A stretch of 56,819 bases of DNA from Anaerozeibacter sp031551775 (GCA_031551775.1 JAVBND010000014.1:1-56819), one strand, 5' to 3'. Counted from the stretch's first letter, positions 20,962 through 29,631 are shown. Program-made: numbers and translations. The notes: generated from the letters alone by a model not told the origin.

Positions 20962-22257
20962 ATGTCCGCAATCGTCAATATACAATTGGATCTCATGTTC
21001 ATCATATTGCTGATATTGATCCTGCTTCACGCGAACAAATCGAGATACGCCTCCGAGCAGCAGGAACGGCGTTTGTACAACCTGCATCTTTGCTCGGTGC
21101 TGGTTTGCGTCGTCATAGAAGGCGTGACATGGTTCGTGGAAGGAAGGCTTGTTTTTGATTCGATTGCCACGGCATATGTGTTCAATGTGCTGGGTTTTCT
21201 CACCAACCCGCTGCCCGCGTTCACGTGGCTGATGTACGTCAACAAAAAGTTGGGAAGCCCCGCAAAAGCCATGCCGCTGATCAGGCCCTTGTCGGTTGCG
21301 ATCATCGCGCTCAATACGGCGCTTAGCCTGTTGAATCCCTTCACCGATTGGTTTTTTACCCTGGACGCGGCCGGGAATTATTTCAGGAGTTATGGATTTG
21401 CGTCGATCTATCTCTTTATTCTGATCTTTATCTTCCTTTCGGTGATGCTGCCGGTGCGCGCGTTGAAGCGGCAACAGATGAATCCCGAGGAGCGCCGCTA
21501 TGTGCGCCTGATGATCTTTTATCCATTGGTGCCGGTGGTCGGCCTTGTGATTCAATTCTGTTTCAGCGGCATGTCCACCGCCCTGATGGGCATGGTCATC
21601 GCCGTTTCAATCAGCTATATTTACGATACGCTGTTTCGGCTGGAGAAGATGTACCGGTTGGAGAAGGAGCTCGACCAAAGCCGTGTGGCGATCATGATGT
21701 CGCAAATCAAACCGCACTTTCTTTACAATGTATTGGTCACCATACAGGATATTTGTTATACCGACCCGGATCTGGCGGCCGAGGCGGTGGGCGAGTTTGC
21801 GGTCTATCTGCGCGGGAATTTGGATTCCATCACCGAATCCGCGCTCATCCCGTTTACCCGGGAGCTACAGCATGTTGAGAACTATCTCGCGCTTGAAAAA
21901 AAGCGGTTTGAGGAGCGGCTGAACATTCGGTATGAACTAAAGGTGACCGCCTTCGCCCTGCCCGCCATGACGCTGCAGCCCATCGTAGAGAACGCCGTTC
22001 GCCATGGCGTGACCAAGCGCAAAGAGGGCGGAACCGTCACCGTCAAAACGTATGAGGCGCACGGCGCGGTATTTATTGAAATTATAGACGATGGCGTCGG
22101 TATGGATGCGGCCCGAGAGGAGCCCGACGGCCGAACCCACATCGGCATTGAGAACGTGCGCAAGCGCCTCAAGAACATGTGCGGCGGCACGCTTGAGATT
22201 GAGGGCACATTGGGGATCGGTACCGTCGTTCGCCTGACCATTCCAAGGCGCGGGTAG
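20962..22257 (+). CDS. Multi-helix membrane sensor histidine kinase (LytS/YesM-type catalytic core)
   Basis: The 431-residue protein has about seven hydrophobic segments in residues 5-225 and no large outer domain. A His_kinase domain follows, with phosphoacceptor His252 in MSQIKPHFLYNVLVTIQDIC. The HATPase part shows PIVENAVRHGVTKR (N box) and IIDDGVGMDA (G1). The ATG at 20962 is chosen over TTG 20947 because GGGAGGG (20949-20955) fits it. The gene is followed 74 bp later by a SARP-like response regulator and then by a large secreted protein, all on the plus strand between the split ribosomal operons. The helical sensor may detect a membrane or small hydrophobic signal; this is inference. 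Confidence 0.9.
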   Translation: MSAIVNIQLDLMFIILLILILLHANKSRYASEQQERRLYNLHLCSVLVCVVIEGVTWFVEGRLVFDSIATAYVFNVLGFLTNPLPAFTWLMYVNKKLGSPAKAMPLIRPLSVAIIALNTALSLLNPFTDWFFTLDAAGNYFRSYGFASIYLFILIFIFLSVMLPVRALKRQQMNPEERRYVRLMIFYPLVPVVGLVIQFCFSGMSTALMGMVIAVSISYIYDTLFRLEKMYRLEKELDQSRVAIMMSQIKPHFLYNVLVTIQDICYTDPDLAAEAVGEFAVYLRGNLDSITESALIPFTRELQHVENYLALEKKRFEERLNIRYELKVTAFALPAMTLQPIVENAVRHGVTKRKEGGTVTVKTYEAHGAVFIEIIDDGVGMDAAREEPDGRTHIGIENVRKRLKNMCGGTLEIEGTLGIGTVVRLTIPRRG

Positions 22258-22267
22258 CGTTCCCGGC

Positions 22268-22302
22268 TTGCCGTGCATTTGCCGTAATTGAAGAGGTATA
22301 AT
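22268..22302 (+). promoter_or_regulatory. SARP-like direct-repeat promoter before the response regulator gene
   Basis: Two TTGCCGT heptamers start at 22268 and 22279, an 11-bp period, one helical turn apart. The second ends 11 bp before a perfect -10 TATAAT (22297-22302), and no normal -35 is present. SARP-family activators bind heptamer direct repeats with this period over the -35. The same layout occurs at 23187-23221. This suggests autoactivation by the encoded regulator. Confidence 0.7.
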
Positions 22303-22331
22303 CAAACAATAACGCAGGAGGGACTGTTTCC

Positions 22332-23117
22332 ATGAATATCGTCGTGGTCGATGACGAGCGACCGGCGCTCAGGGTCATGGAGCGTGTGCTGAAAAAGGCG
22401 GTGCCCGAGAGCGAACTGTTTTGTTTCACCGACGCCGACGCGGCCCTTGCCTGCGCCCGCGAAAAACGGGTGGATATCGCGTTTTTGGACATTGAAATGT
22501 CCGGCGTCAACGGGCTGGCGCTTGCCAAAGCGTTTAAAGATATCGAGCCCAAGGTCAACATCATCTTTGTGACCGGTTATTCAGAGTACATGGGGCAGGC
22601 CATTCATCTGCGCGCCAGCGGATACTTGATGAAGCCGATCACGGTTGACGCGGTCCGGGTGGAGCTTGAAAACCTGCGCTATCCCATAGATCCCAAGACC
22701 GCATCCAAGCTCTACGTTCAGTGTTTTGGCCATTTTGAGGTGTACGTGGATGGACAGCCGCTTCATTTTGAACGCTCAAAGGCCAAGGAATTGTTCGCGT
22801 TCCTGATTGACCGCCAAGGCGCGTCGGTGAATACGTCCGAGATCGCGGCGGTATTGTGGGAGGACCGGGGTTACAACCAGTCGCTGCGCAACAACATCAC
22901 CAAGGTCATATCCTCCATGCTGGCGACGTTCCGGGGCGCGGGGCTTGAAAACGTGTTTGTCAAGAGCTGGAACAACCTCGCGGTCGATACGCGCAAGCTG
23001 TCCTGCGATTATTACGAGCTACTCAACGGAGACGCGCGCGCGATCAACCGATACGCGGGCGAGTACATGAGCAACTATTCCTGGGCGGAGTTCACGGCGG
23101 GGGCGCTGGCGCAATGA
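22332..23117 (+). CDS. Response regulator with SARP-like winged-helix output domain
   Basis: The 261-residue protein starts with a receiver (VVVDDERPAL acidic pocket, phosphoacceptor Asp53 in IAFLDIEMSG, Lys101 in YLMKPIT). Residues about 127-225 form an OmpR/SARP-type winged helix with the hallmark start LYVQCFGHFEVYVDGQPLHF and the ERSKAKELFAFLIDRQGASV plus IAAVLWED segments. The C-terminus is too short for a full BTAD domain. The ATG at 22332 follows ACGCAGGAGGGACTGTTTCC. It is probably the partner of the sensor kinase gene just upstream and the likely binder of the paired TTGCCGT repeats before its own gene and the next gene. Confidence 0.9.
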   Translation: MNIVVVDDERPALRVMERVLKKAVPESELFCFTDADAALACAREKRVDIAFLDIEMSGVNGLALAKAFKDIEPKVNIIFVTGYSEYMGQAIHLRASGYLMKPITVDAVRVELENLRYPIDPKTASKLYVQCFGHFEVYVDGQPLHFERSKAKELFAFLIDRQGASVNTSEIAAVLWEDRGYNQSLRNNITKVISSMLATFRGAGLENVFVKSWNNLAVDTRKLSCDYYELLNGDARAINRYAGEYMSNYSWAEFTAGALAQ

Positions 23118-23186
23118 GGGGCATCAACGCCGCTCCCCCTTGGGCCGTCCCCCATCGACCGTCCGGAGCGCCCTTTCGGTCATCCA

Positions 23187-23221
23187 TCGCCGTACATTTG
23201 CCGTAACCGGTTTGGTAGAAT
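23187..23221 (+). promoter_or_regulatory. SARP-like direct-repeat promoter before the secreted protein gene
   Basis: Heptamers TCGCCGT (23187-23193) and TTGCCGT (23198-23204) are 11 bp apart and end 11 bp before -10 TAGAAT (23216-23221). Sequence and spacing match the element at 22268-22302, including CAT before and AA after the second heptamer. No -35 hexamer is apparent, so an activator is probably required. Confidence 0.7.
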
Positions 23222-23256
23222 GTGGGTATCCAAACAAAGAAAGGTGGATACCCTAT

Positions 23257-26200
23257 ATGAAAAGAAGGTTTTATGCGCCAACCTTCGCGAATCCGCGACC
23301 TTTTATACTGTCCCTATTGCTGCTGACGCTGCTGTTTGCCTTGGGCTGGACGGCGATGGCGCAGGGATATGTGCTGGACGGCAGTCAACCGCTGGGCACA
23401 TCCGTTTCGATCAACGGTGTCGATTTTGTGAACACAGAAAAGACGGTTGACTTGGTCACATTCAACGCATACGTGCCCTCCGGCGACGGTACGCTCCCCG
23501 CCGGGGACTCCATCAAGCTCACCAACGGCGCGACATTGCTGCTTGAAAACACACGGACACTCACACTGAATGGCAACATGGAAATCAGCGGCGGATGCGC
23601 CTTGTATACCCGCGATACCGCCGCGTTGACGCTCGACGGTACCGCGAGCCTCGCCAACAATGGACAGATCAAGAACGACTCAGGCCAATACCAAGCGCTG
23701 ACGCTGAAGAGCGGTTCCAGCATCACGAACCACGGCGCATGGTCTACCGGCAACACAAGTGATACTGTCGCGCTCTTTGACAACAACAGTACGGTGACGA
23801 ACAACGGAACCGTTGCTTTGGGCAAGACGGCGATGAACGGGGCGGCAAGGATCACCAACAACAATACCCTGGCCTTGAATGGTGAACTCGGCATGATGGG
23901 TACCTCCACCCTCATCAACAAAGCAGCCGGCGGCATGACGATAACGGTGGAGCCGAGGCTCTTTTTTAATGCAGCCATCTTCAGCCCCGACAAAGTCAGC
24001 CAGATCCCGGGTGCGAACCAAGCACAGCTCCACTACGCCAAAAACGGCGCCGACAGTACCTGTTGGCTCCGAGCGCTTGGCAACTATACGCTGACCAACA
24101 TCCCCTCGGGCATTCTGTTCAATGACGAAGACGCGAAATGGTATTCGGACGAGGCCTGCGCGACGCAAGCGGCCATGCTCGGTTTGAACACCAACCTGTA
24201 CTCAAAGGTCGTGCCCAAGCTCTACAAAGACGGCGTCAAGCTGCCAGATCCGTCCGCAGACACCATCACGTTGCTGGAGCGCCCGACGTACACCTACAAC
24301 GCGGCCGATTTCGAGGGATATACGGCGTCTTGGTCGAGCGGAACAGGCGCCATAGCGGCCATTGACGCGGATAACGGCGAGGTTACGCCGCTGGCCGTTG
24401 GTGACGAACAGATCACCTTGACATTGAGCTACGGCGGTGCGCCCATCGTAAAAACCTTCACCATCACCGTGGAAAAGGCCCAGCCGGTGATCTCGGGCAC
24501 TGCGCTTCGGACGTATACAAGGGGTTCAACCGAGGAGGTCCGTTTTCCGATCAGCTTGGCGGGGGCGTTTTTGACCGAAGGGGGAGACAACCCGAAGTTG
24601 CAGGTGTATTTTAAAAATACCAGTGGATATGCGGTGACAATCCGCGAAGAAATGGATCTTGCGGATTTTCAAAACGCCATTGTCTTTGACAAGGATCATT
24701 GGGATTGTCTTGCTTCGATGCAAGACGAAACGACATATGACATCTATGTTTTTGCGTCTCCAACCGGCACCAACAAGACAATCACCGAAACGAAAATCGG
24801 CCAACTGCGAATGCTTTGCGCGAGCGCCAAGGTCATGTACTTCTCCCGTCCGGGAGAGGCTGGGCCGATTAATGTGGATGACAAGGGCCGCGACTCGGTG
24901 CCGATGCGCAGCAACATATACCGATACGGTCTGTACCAAAAATTGGATTTTAATGCCGTGCCTCAAGGCGGAACGGCGACCTGCACCAGTTCCAATCCGG
25001 CCGTTGCGACCGTCGTCAACACCAATGCCCTGATTGATGTGACCGCATTGAAGCCTGGCACAACCACAATCGGCGTTCTTTATGTGGTGGGCGGCGATAC
25101 GTATGCCAGTGAGTTCACGCTGGAGGTCACAAAAAGCATACCTGAGCTCACGAAAACAAGCCCCAGCGGCGACATCATGTGGAGCGGCAAGCAGGGGCAG
25201 TTCTCCATTGGGTCAGCGGCGCCGATTGGGTTCACGCTCTTAGGCGCGGTCGTCTCCGCCGAGAAGCCGTACGCCGTGTCCTTCTGCGCGTATGACGACG
25301 CGACCGGTGCGAAGGCCGTTGAATTCGATTCTGTCAACATGACCGGCAATGAAGCGCACGCCTTTGACCTGACTGCGGCTCAGTGGAACGCCAAGCTGAA
25401 CACGCTCCCCGTGGGCAGCTACTCATTGTCGTTGAGCGGCACTGCAAATGATGACAACGCTGAGTTCGGGCGGCACTACGGCATCGTCACGGTCACACAG
25501 GCCGGTGGCAGCGGCGGAACCCCCATCCCAACACCGGTTCGCCCCGAACCGATCGACGTCCAGCCCGCCACCCCCATAAGCATGGATGGCAGCGGAGCTG
25601 TCGCGGGCGAGATTGAGCTAAAAAACGTGGTGGGGTCAAACTTGAAGGCGCGCGTCTTCCTCAGGAACGAGGCGGGCGAGATCGCAATCGAGCTTAAGGA
25701 TCTGCCCGTGGCGCCGCCCCAGGCCCAAGCGCGGGGCAAGGCGGTCCAAGTCGGCGCGGCTGCGCAGGGAGCGACGCTGAAGTACCTGTTCCCGGCGGAA
25801 GAGATCGCGAAGTTGCCGCTGGGCACGTACACCCTATGGGTAGTAAGTGAAGGAAACGCCGAAAACCTGCCCATGCCCGAAATCCAGATCGGCGTGCTGG
25901 TGATCGACAAAGCGCCGCAGGTGGTCGGCAACGTGTCCATGCCGAAGAAGTTCCGGGCGACGGTCGGATTCAAGTATCCGCTGATCAAGCTGACCGATGG
26001 AAACACAATGCCTGCCTTTGAAAAGTTAAACAGCGGCAAAAAGAAGGTCGCCGCCATCGGCGCGGACGGCATGCTGACGGCCAACAAGACCGGCAGGACG
26101 GTGATCAGCTTTAAGCTCAACGGCAAGACGCAAAAATGCACCGTGACGGTGGTCAAGAACCAGTTCTACCGCAAGAGCGCCGTCGCGCGCAAGGGCGAGC

Positions 26201-26655
26201 TGACCATCTCCATGCGCCGCCTGCGGTACGAAGAGGGCATCCTGAACGCGGAAGTTTACGCGGCCAACCGCACGGGGAAGGCGCTTGAATCCATGAGCGG
26301 GCTGACGTTTGAGCTTCGGTACAAGAACGAGGCCAAGCCTTTCTTCTCGGTACCCTTCGATGTGGTCAAGGCGGTTAAGCCCGGCAAGAACGCCGTATTT
26401 ACCCTCAAGATCACCGAAGAGATGATGCCCGGCGTATCGGATGTGACCAAGCGGCTGGACCTCGCAAACGGCGGCGTCATTGCGGAAGTAAAGGGCTGGG
26501 AGAACGCCCTGTACAGCGGCAAGGCGGTCTTTGCGCGCGTCCCGGAGGAAGCGGAAGGCATCCCCGCGCCGGAGGCCGAAAACGCCCCAGACGTGCCGAC
26601 AGAGGCGAAGGAAGGCGCCCCGGAAATCCCCGCCGCGCCCGCTCAGACGGCGTAG
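23257..26655 (+). CDS. Large secreted protein with parallel-beta-like repeats and Ig-like (Big2) domains
   Basis: The 1132-residue protein starts at ATG 23257 behind AAAGGTGG; the leader MKRRFYAPTFANPRPF followed by a long hydrophobic stretch ending TAMAQG is a signal peptide. Residues about 80-235 are Asn/Thr/Gly-rich short repeats (TLTLNGNMEISG, ALTLDGTASLANNGQ, TVTNNGTVALG) that look like a right-handed beta-helix. Ig-like Big2-type segments follow near 335-405, 555-635 and 900-975, the last with KKVAAIGADGMLTANKTGRT. The final 40 residues are Glu/Pro/Ala-rich without an LPXTG motif. It is probably an extracellular adhesin or matrix protein; no catalytic motif is seen. Its promoter carries the SARP-like repeats, so the adjacent two-component system likely controls it. 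Confidence 0.85.
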   Translation: MKRRFYAPTFANPRPFILSLLLLTLLFALGWTAMAQGYVLDGSQPLGTSVSINGVDFVNTEKTVDLVTFNAYVPSGDGTLPAGDSIKLTNGATLLLENTRTLTLNGNMEISGGCALYTRDTAALTLDGTASLANNGQIKNDSGQYQALTLKSGSSITNHGAWSTGNTSDTVALFDNNSTVTNNGTVALGKTAMNGAARITNNNTLALNGELGMMGTSTLINKAAGGMTITVEPRLFFNAAIFSPDKVSQIPGANQAQLHYAKNGADSTCWLRALGNYTLTNIPSGILFNDEDAKWYSDEACATQAAMLGLNTNLYSKVVPKLYKDGVKLPDPSADTITLLERPTYTYNAADFEGYTASWSSGTGAIAAIDADNGEVTPLAVGDEQITLTLSYGGAPIVKTFTITVEKAQPVISGTALRTYTRGSTEEVRFPISLAGAFLTEGGDNPKLQVYFKNTSGYAVTIREEMDLADFQNAIVFDKDHWDCLASMQDETTYDIYVFASPTGTNKTITETKIGQLRMLCASAKVMYFSRPGEAGPINVDDKGRDSVPMRSNIYRYGLYQKLDFNAVPQGGTATCTSSNPAVATVVNTNALIDVTALKPGTTTIGVLYVVGGDTYASEFTLEVTKSIPELTKTSPSGDIMWSGKQGQFSIGSAAPIGFTLLGAVVSAEKPYAVSFCAYDDATGAKAVEFDSVNMTGNEAHAFDLTAAQWNAKLNTLPVGSYSLSLSGTANDDNAEFGRHYGIVTVTQAGGSGGTPIPTPVRPEPIDVQPATPISMDGSGAVAGEIELKNVVGSNLKARVFLRNEAGEIAIELKDLPVAPPQAQARGKAVQVGAAAQGATLKYLFPAEEIAKLPLGTYTLWVVSEGNAENLPMPEIQIGVLVIDKAPQVVGNVSMPKKFRATVGFKYPLIKLTDGNTMPAFEKLNSGKKKVAAIGADGMLTANKTGRTVISFKLNGKTQKCTVTVVKNQFYRKSAVARKGELTISMRRLRYEEGILNAEVYAANRTGKALESMSGLTFELRYKNEAKPFFSVPFDVVKAVKPGKNAVFTLKITEEMMPGVSDVTKRLDLANGGVIAEVKGWENALYSGKAVFARVPEEAEGIPAPEAENAPDVPTEAKEGAPEIPAAPAQTA

Positions 26656-26694
26656 CCCAAGCAATGAGATGACACGCTCGGTATAGGCAAAGCG

Positions 26695-26740
26695 CAGCGC
26701 TGCCCCAAACGCCGTGACCGGCGGCGGGCAGCGCTGTTTT
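26695..26740 (+). terminator. Intrinsic terminator of the secreted protein gene
   Basis: CAGCGCTGCCC (26695-26705) and GGGCAGCGCTG (26726-26736) form a perfect 11-bp stem followed by TTTT and CTCGG. Confidence 0.88.
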
Positions 26741-26767
26741 CTCGGTTTGCGGCCGATGACAGGGCTT

Positions 26768-27193
26768 CTACGAATGCTTCGGGCAGGTATGGTACCACGT
26801 TTGTTTCTCGCCGCAGGCGCAGCGAAGTGTGGGTTCAAGCGCTTCAAACCACGCGTGCAGACCCTTCTCGCGTATGCTTTTAAGGTTTCCGAAGGCCTGC
26901 GCGTGGTGCGGCATCCCGTCGTTTTCAAACGCGCGGATGGTTTCGCATGGAAACGTTGCGCAATCAGCGCAACAGTCCAGGCCTTTCTCGCTCGCGCAGG
27001 GCCGGATCGCGCACGGCCCGCAAATGCAGCGCCCCTTGCAGCATTCGCAGTTGTACTCAGACAAATCCCGGCGCGCGAAAGGGTAGGGGATGGCCTCGAG
27101 GTGCTTCTCGTCCCCCTCGTCATGCGCGGTTTTAAAGGAACACTGGGCGCAGTACAGCCCGCAATAGGCCAGCATATGCTTATCGATTCGCAC
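26768..27193 (-). CDS. Cysteine-rich DUF3795 protein
   Basis: The product, about 141 residues, contains some 18 cysteines in clusters such as YCGLYCAQCSF, CECCKGRCICGPCAIRPC and CCADCATFPC. This matches the DUF3795 family, thought to bind metal or an iron-sulfur cluster but without a known reaction. The start is taken as GTG 27193, which sits 7 nt from AGGAGG; the ATG two codons earlier is only 1 nt from it. The gene stands alone between the rplA terminator and the terminator of the secreted protein gene. It is cytosolic, with no signal peptide. Confidence 0.85.
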   Translation of the reverse strand: MRIDKHMLAYCGLYCAQCSFKTAHDEGDEKHLEAIPYPFARRDLSEYNCECCKGRCICGPCAIRPCASEKGLDCCADCATFPCETIRAFENDGMPHHAQAFGNLKSIREKGLHAWFEALEPTLRCACGEKQTWYHTCPKHS

Positions 27194-27214
27194 GCGCATT
27201 CCTCCTTCAAGATA

Positions 27215-27246
27215 ACAAAAAAGCGGCCCGGAGGCCGCCCATAAAA
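27215..27246 (-). terminator. Intrinsic terminator after rplA
   Basis: GCGGCC (27223-27228) and GGCCGC (27233-27238) form a stem with loop CGGA. On the minus strand a T run follows (27217-27222). It closes the rpmG-secE-nusG-rplK-rplA unit and so separates it from rplJ-rplL. Confidence 0.85.
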
Positions 27247-27251
27247 AACGA

Positions 27252-27938
27252 TTAATACTTGAGGGGATTGAGCTTGATCGCCGGGCCCATGGTGCTTGTC
27301 ATGACGGCGGAGCGGATGTAGGTACCCTTGGCCGCCGCCGGCTTCGCCTTGATGATGGCTTCCATGAGTGTGCGCAGGTTCTCCTCGAGCTTCTGGTTGT
27401 CGAAGGAGGCCTTGCCGACGGGGCAGTGGATGATCGCGGTCTTGTCCACGCGGTACTCCACCTTACCGGCCTTGATTTCGTTCACGGCCTTGGTGATGTC
27501 CGCCGTAACGGTGCCGGTCTTGGGGTTGGGCATGAGGCCCTTGGGGCCGAGCACGCGGCCCAGGCGGCCGACCAAGCCCATCATGTCGGGGGTGGCGACC
27601 ATCACATCGAAGCCGAACCAACCGCCCTGGATCTTGGCGATCATGTCTTCCGCGCCCACGAAATCCGCGCCGGCGTCTTCGGCTTCCTTGGCCTTGTCGG
27701 CCTTGCAGATGACGAGGACGCTCTTGGTCCGGCCGGTGCCGTGCGGGAGCACGACGGTGCCGCGGACCTGCTGGTCTGCGTGGCGGGGATCGACGCCGAG
27801 GCGCACGTGGATTTCCACGGTCTCGTCAAACTTGGCCTTGGCGGTCTGCTTGGCAAGGGATACGGCCTCTTCGGGGTCGTACTGCTTGGCGCGGTCAATC
27901 AGCTTGGCGCTGTCCTGATATTTCTTACCTTTTTTCAT
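27252..27938 (-). CDS. rplA: Ribosomal protein uL1
   Basis: The 228-residue protein begins MKKGKKYQDSAKLIDRAKQY and carries the conserved uL1 segments VEIHVRLGVDPRHADQQVRG, LGRVLGPKGLMPNPKTGTVT and MGPAIKLNP. It binds the L1 stalk of 23S rRNA and, in many bacteria, represses its own rplKA message. ATG 27938 is chosen because AGGGAGG then lies 7 nt upstream; the ATG two codons earlier is too close. It follows rplK by 59 bp and ends at a terminator. Confidence 0.98.
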   Translation of the reverse strand: MKKGKKYQDSAKLIDRAKQYDPEEAVSLAKQTAKAKFDETVEIHVRLGVDPRHADQQVRGTVVLPHGTGRTKSVLVICKADKAKEAEDAGADFVGAEDMIAKIQGGWFGFDVMVATPDMMGLVGRLGRVLGPKGLMPNPKTGTVTADITKAVNEIKAGKVEYRVDKTAIIHCPVGKASFDNQKLEENLRTLMEAIIKAKPAAAKGTYIRSAVMTSTMGPAIKLNPLKY

Positions 27939-27997
27939 TTCCATTCCTCCCTGTGGTACAAACGGCGCTTAGTCCTCCCACATATGTCGCTTCCCTT

Positions 27998-28423
27998 TTA
28001 GTCGACCACCGTGACGCCCATCGAACGGGCGGTACCGGCGACCATGCTCATGGCGGCTTCGACGCTGGCCGCGTTGAGGTCGGGCATCTTCAGCTCGGCG
28101 ATCTCCTTGATCTGAGCCTTGGTGATGGACGCGACCTTCTCCTTGTTGGGGCGGCCCGAGGCGTGCTCCAGACCGCAGGCCTTCTTGATCAGGACGGCGG
28201 CCGGGGGGGTCTTGGTGATGAATGTGAACGAACGGTCCTGGTACACGGTGATGACCACCGGAATGATCAGGCCGATCTGCTTGGCGGTACGGTCGTTGAA
28301 CTCTTTGCAGAAGCCGGGGATGTTCACGCCGTGCTGGCCCAGCGCGGGGCCGATCGGCGGCGCGGGCGTCGCCTTGCCGGCGTTCACCTGCAGCTTGATA
28401 AGCGCGGTAACTTTCTTGGCCAT
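27998..28423 (-). CDS. rplK: Ribosomal protein uL11
   Basis: The 141-residue protein starts MAKKVTALIKLQVNAGKATP and has the family pattern PAPPIGPALGQHGVNIPGFC and SMVAGTARSMGV. It binds the GTPase-associated centre of 23S rRNA. AGGAGG lies before the ATG at 28423. A 126-bp gap separates it from nusG upstream; it holds short imperfect stems but no clear promoter or regulatory element. Confidence 0.98.
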   Translation of the reverse strand: MAKKVTALIKLQVNAGKATPAPPIGPALGQHGVNIPGFCKEFNDRTAKQIGLIIPVVITVYQDRSFTFITKTPPAAVLIKKACGLEHASGRPNKEKVASITKAQIKEIAELKMPDLNAASVEAAMSMVAGTARSMGVTVVD

Positions 28424-28549
28424 GGGGGTATCCTCCTTACCTTAAATGTGGTGAAACGGAACGCCCCTAAAAAATGGGCACTCCTCCCACTTCCAAAACC
28501 TGCCCTGGGGCAGAGAATCGGCTCGCTGCAAACAGCCGGGGCTGCTTGC

Positions 28550-29080
28550 TTACTGCACCTCGCGCACGACTTCGTCGTATTCGAGGTCTACGGCGGTTTC
28601 GCGCTTGAGCATCGGCACCATCACCTTGACCTTCTTGTTGATGGAATCGATGGCGACCACGCGGCCCGAAAAATTTTCAAACAGCCCGGAGAGAATGCGC
28701 ACTTCGTCGCCCACTTCGATATCGATGCGGGTGGCGGTGCGGTTCTCGCCGATGCTCAAAAAGTCGGTCTCAGAAAGCGGCGTGGGCTTGGAGCCCGGGC
28801 CGACAAAACCGGTCACGCCACGCGTATTGCGCACAAGGTACCAACTTTCATTGGTCATGATCATGCGCACCATGACGTAGCCGGGCAAGAGCTTTCTCTG
28901 CACGGTCTTGCGCTTATTGTTCTTGATCTCGACGGCCTCTTCAACAGGGATCTTCACCTCAAAGATGCGATCCTGCATGCCGTTGTTTTCAACGGACTTT
29001 TCAAGGTTCGCCTTGACCTTGTTTTCATACCCGGAATAGGTATGCACCACGTACCACTGGGGCTCAAGTTGCTCTGACAT
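28550..29080 (-). CDS. nusG: Transcription termination/antitermination protein NusG
   Basis: The 176-residue protein has the N-terminal NGN domain (QWYVVHTYSGYENKVKANLE, PGYVMVRMIMTNESWYLVRN, GVTGFVGPGSKPTPLS) and a C-terminal KOW domain (GDEVRILSGLFENFSGRVVA). NusG binds RNA polymerase and modulates elongation, Rho action and ribosome coupling. It follows secE by 12 bp in the standard order and starts at ATG 29080 behind GGGGAGAAAAT. Confidence 0.98.
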   Translation of the reverse strand: MSEQLEPQWYVVHTYSGYENKVKANLEKSVENNGMQDRIFEVKIPVEEAVEIKNNKRKTVQRKLLPGYVMVRMIMTNESWYLVRNTRGVTGFVGPGSKPTPLSETDFLSIGENRTATRIDIEVGDEVRILSGLFENFSGRVVAIDSINKKVKVMVPMLKRETAVDLEYDEVVREVQ

Positions 29081-29092
29081 ATTTTCTCCCCA

Positions 29093-29350
29093 TCAGGCGC
29101 TGATGAGCACGCTGACCAGCCAGGCGGCGCCGGCGTCCAAGAGACCGATTACCACGCCCATGATGGCCATGAAGGCCAGCACGACCAGCGTGTAGTTGAT
29201 CATTTCCTTCTTGGTGGGCCAGGTGACCTTCTTCAGCTCCGCGTACATGTCCTTGAAGCTGCGCCCAATGCGCTTTGCAAGGTTCTTGAAGAACCGAACA
29301 AACTTCTGGAAAAAGTTCAGCTGCTTGTCTTGTTCGGCGGACTTTGCCAT
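29093..29350 (-). CDS. secE: Preprotein translocase subunit SecE
   Basis: The 85-residue protein has a charged N-terminal half, the conserved amphipathic segment YAELKKVTWPTKKEMINYTL and a single C-terminal membrane helix (VVLAFMAIMGVVIGLLDAGA). It is the clamp subunit of SecYEG in the cytoplasmic membrane. It lies between rpmG and nusG in the usual Firmicutes order. Confidence 0.97.
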   Translation of the reverse strand: MAKSAEQDKQLNFFQKFVRFFKNLAKRIGRSFKDMYAELKKVTWPTKKEMINYTLVVLAFMAIMGVVIGLLDAGAAWLVSVLISA

Positions 29351-29408
29351 AGGTGTTTCTTCCTCACTTTCGCGCCGGTCGATCGGCTACGGCGGTTACA
29401 AGGACCCC

Positions 29409-29570
29409 TTACTTGGTCTCCTTGTGCGCAGTGTGCTTCTTGCAGAAACGGCAATACTTGCTCATTTCCAAGCGGTCTGGGTCGTTCTTCTTGTTCTTCA
29501 TGGTGTTGTAGTTACGCTGCTTGCAATCCTGGCAAGCAAGCGTCACCTTCACGCGCTTATCGGATGCCAC
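29409..29570 (-). CDS. rpmG: Ribosomal protein bL33
   Basis: The 53-residue protein starts at GTG 29570 (VASDKRVKVTLACQDCKQRN), 9 nt from AGGAGG at 29580-29585. It keeps the zinc-ribbon cysteines CQDC and CRFC and ends KKHTAHKETK, so it is the zinc-binding form. It is the first gene of the rpmG-secE-nusG-rplK-rplA unit, under a strong promoter. Confidence 0.95.
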   Translation of the reverse strand: MASDKRVKVTLACQDCKQRNYNTMKNKKNDPDRLEMSKYCRFCKKHTAHKETK

Positions 29571-29631
29571 GGTCAGCCACCTCCTGCTGAATTCAATCAA
29601 AACCAAAGCCCCTTACGGGGCGCGCTTTAGA

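Noticed and set aside
26026..27210. 394-codon minus-strand open frame
   Set aside because: Overlaps the secreted-protein gene antisense and DUF3795 in another frame, and runs through a strong terminator.
28424..28549. Terminator or L11 leader in the nusG-rplK gap
   Set aside because: Only short 4-6 bp stems are seen with a T run that could be chance; not enough to call.
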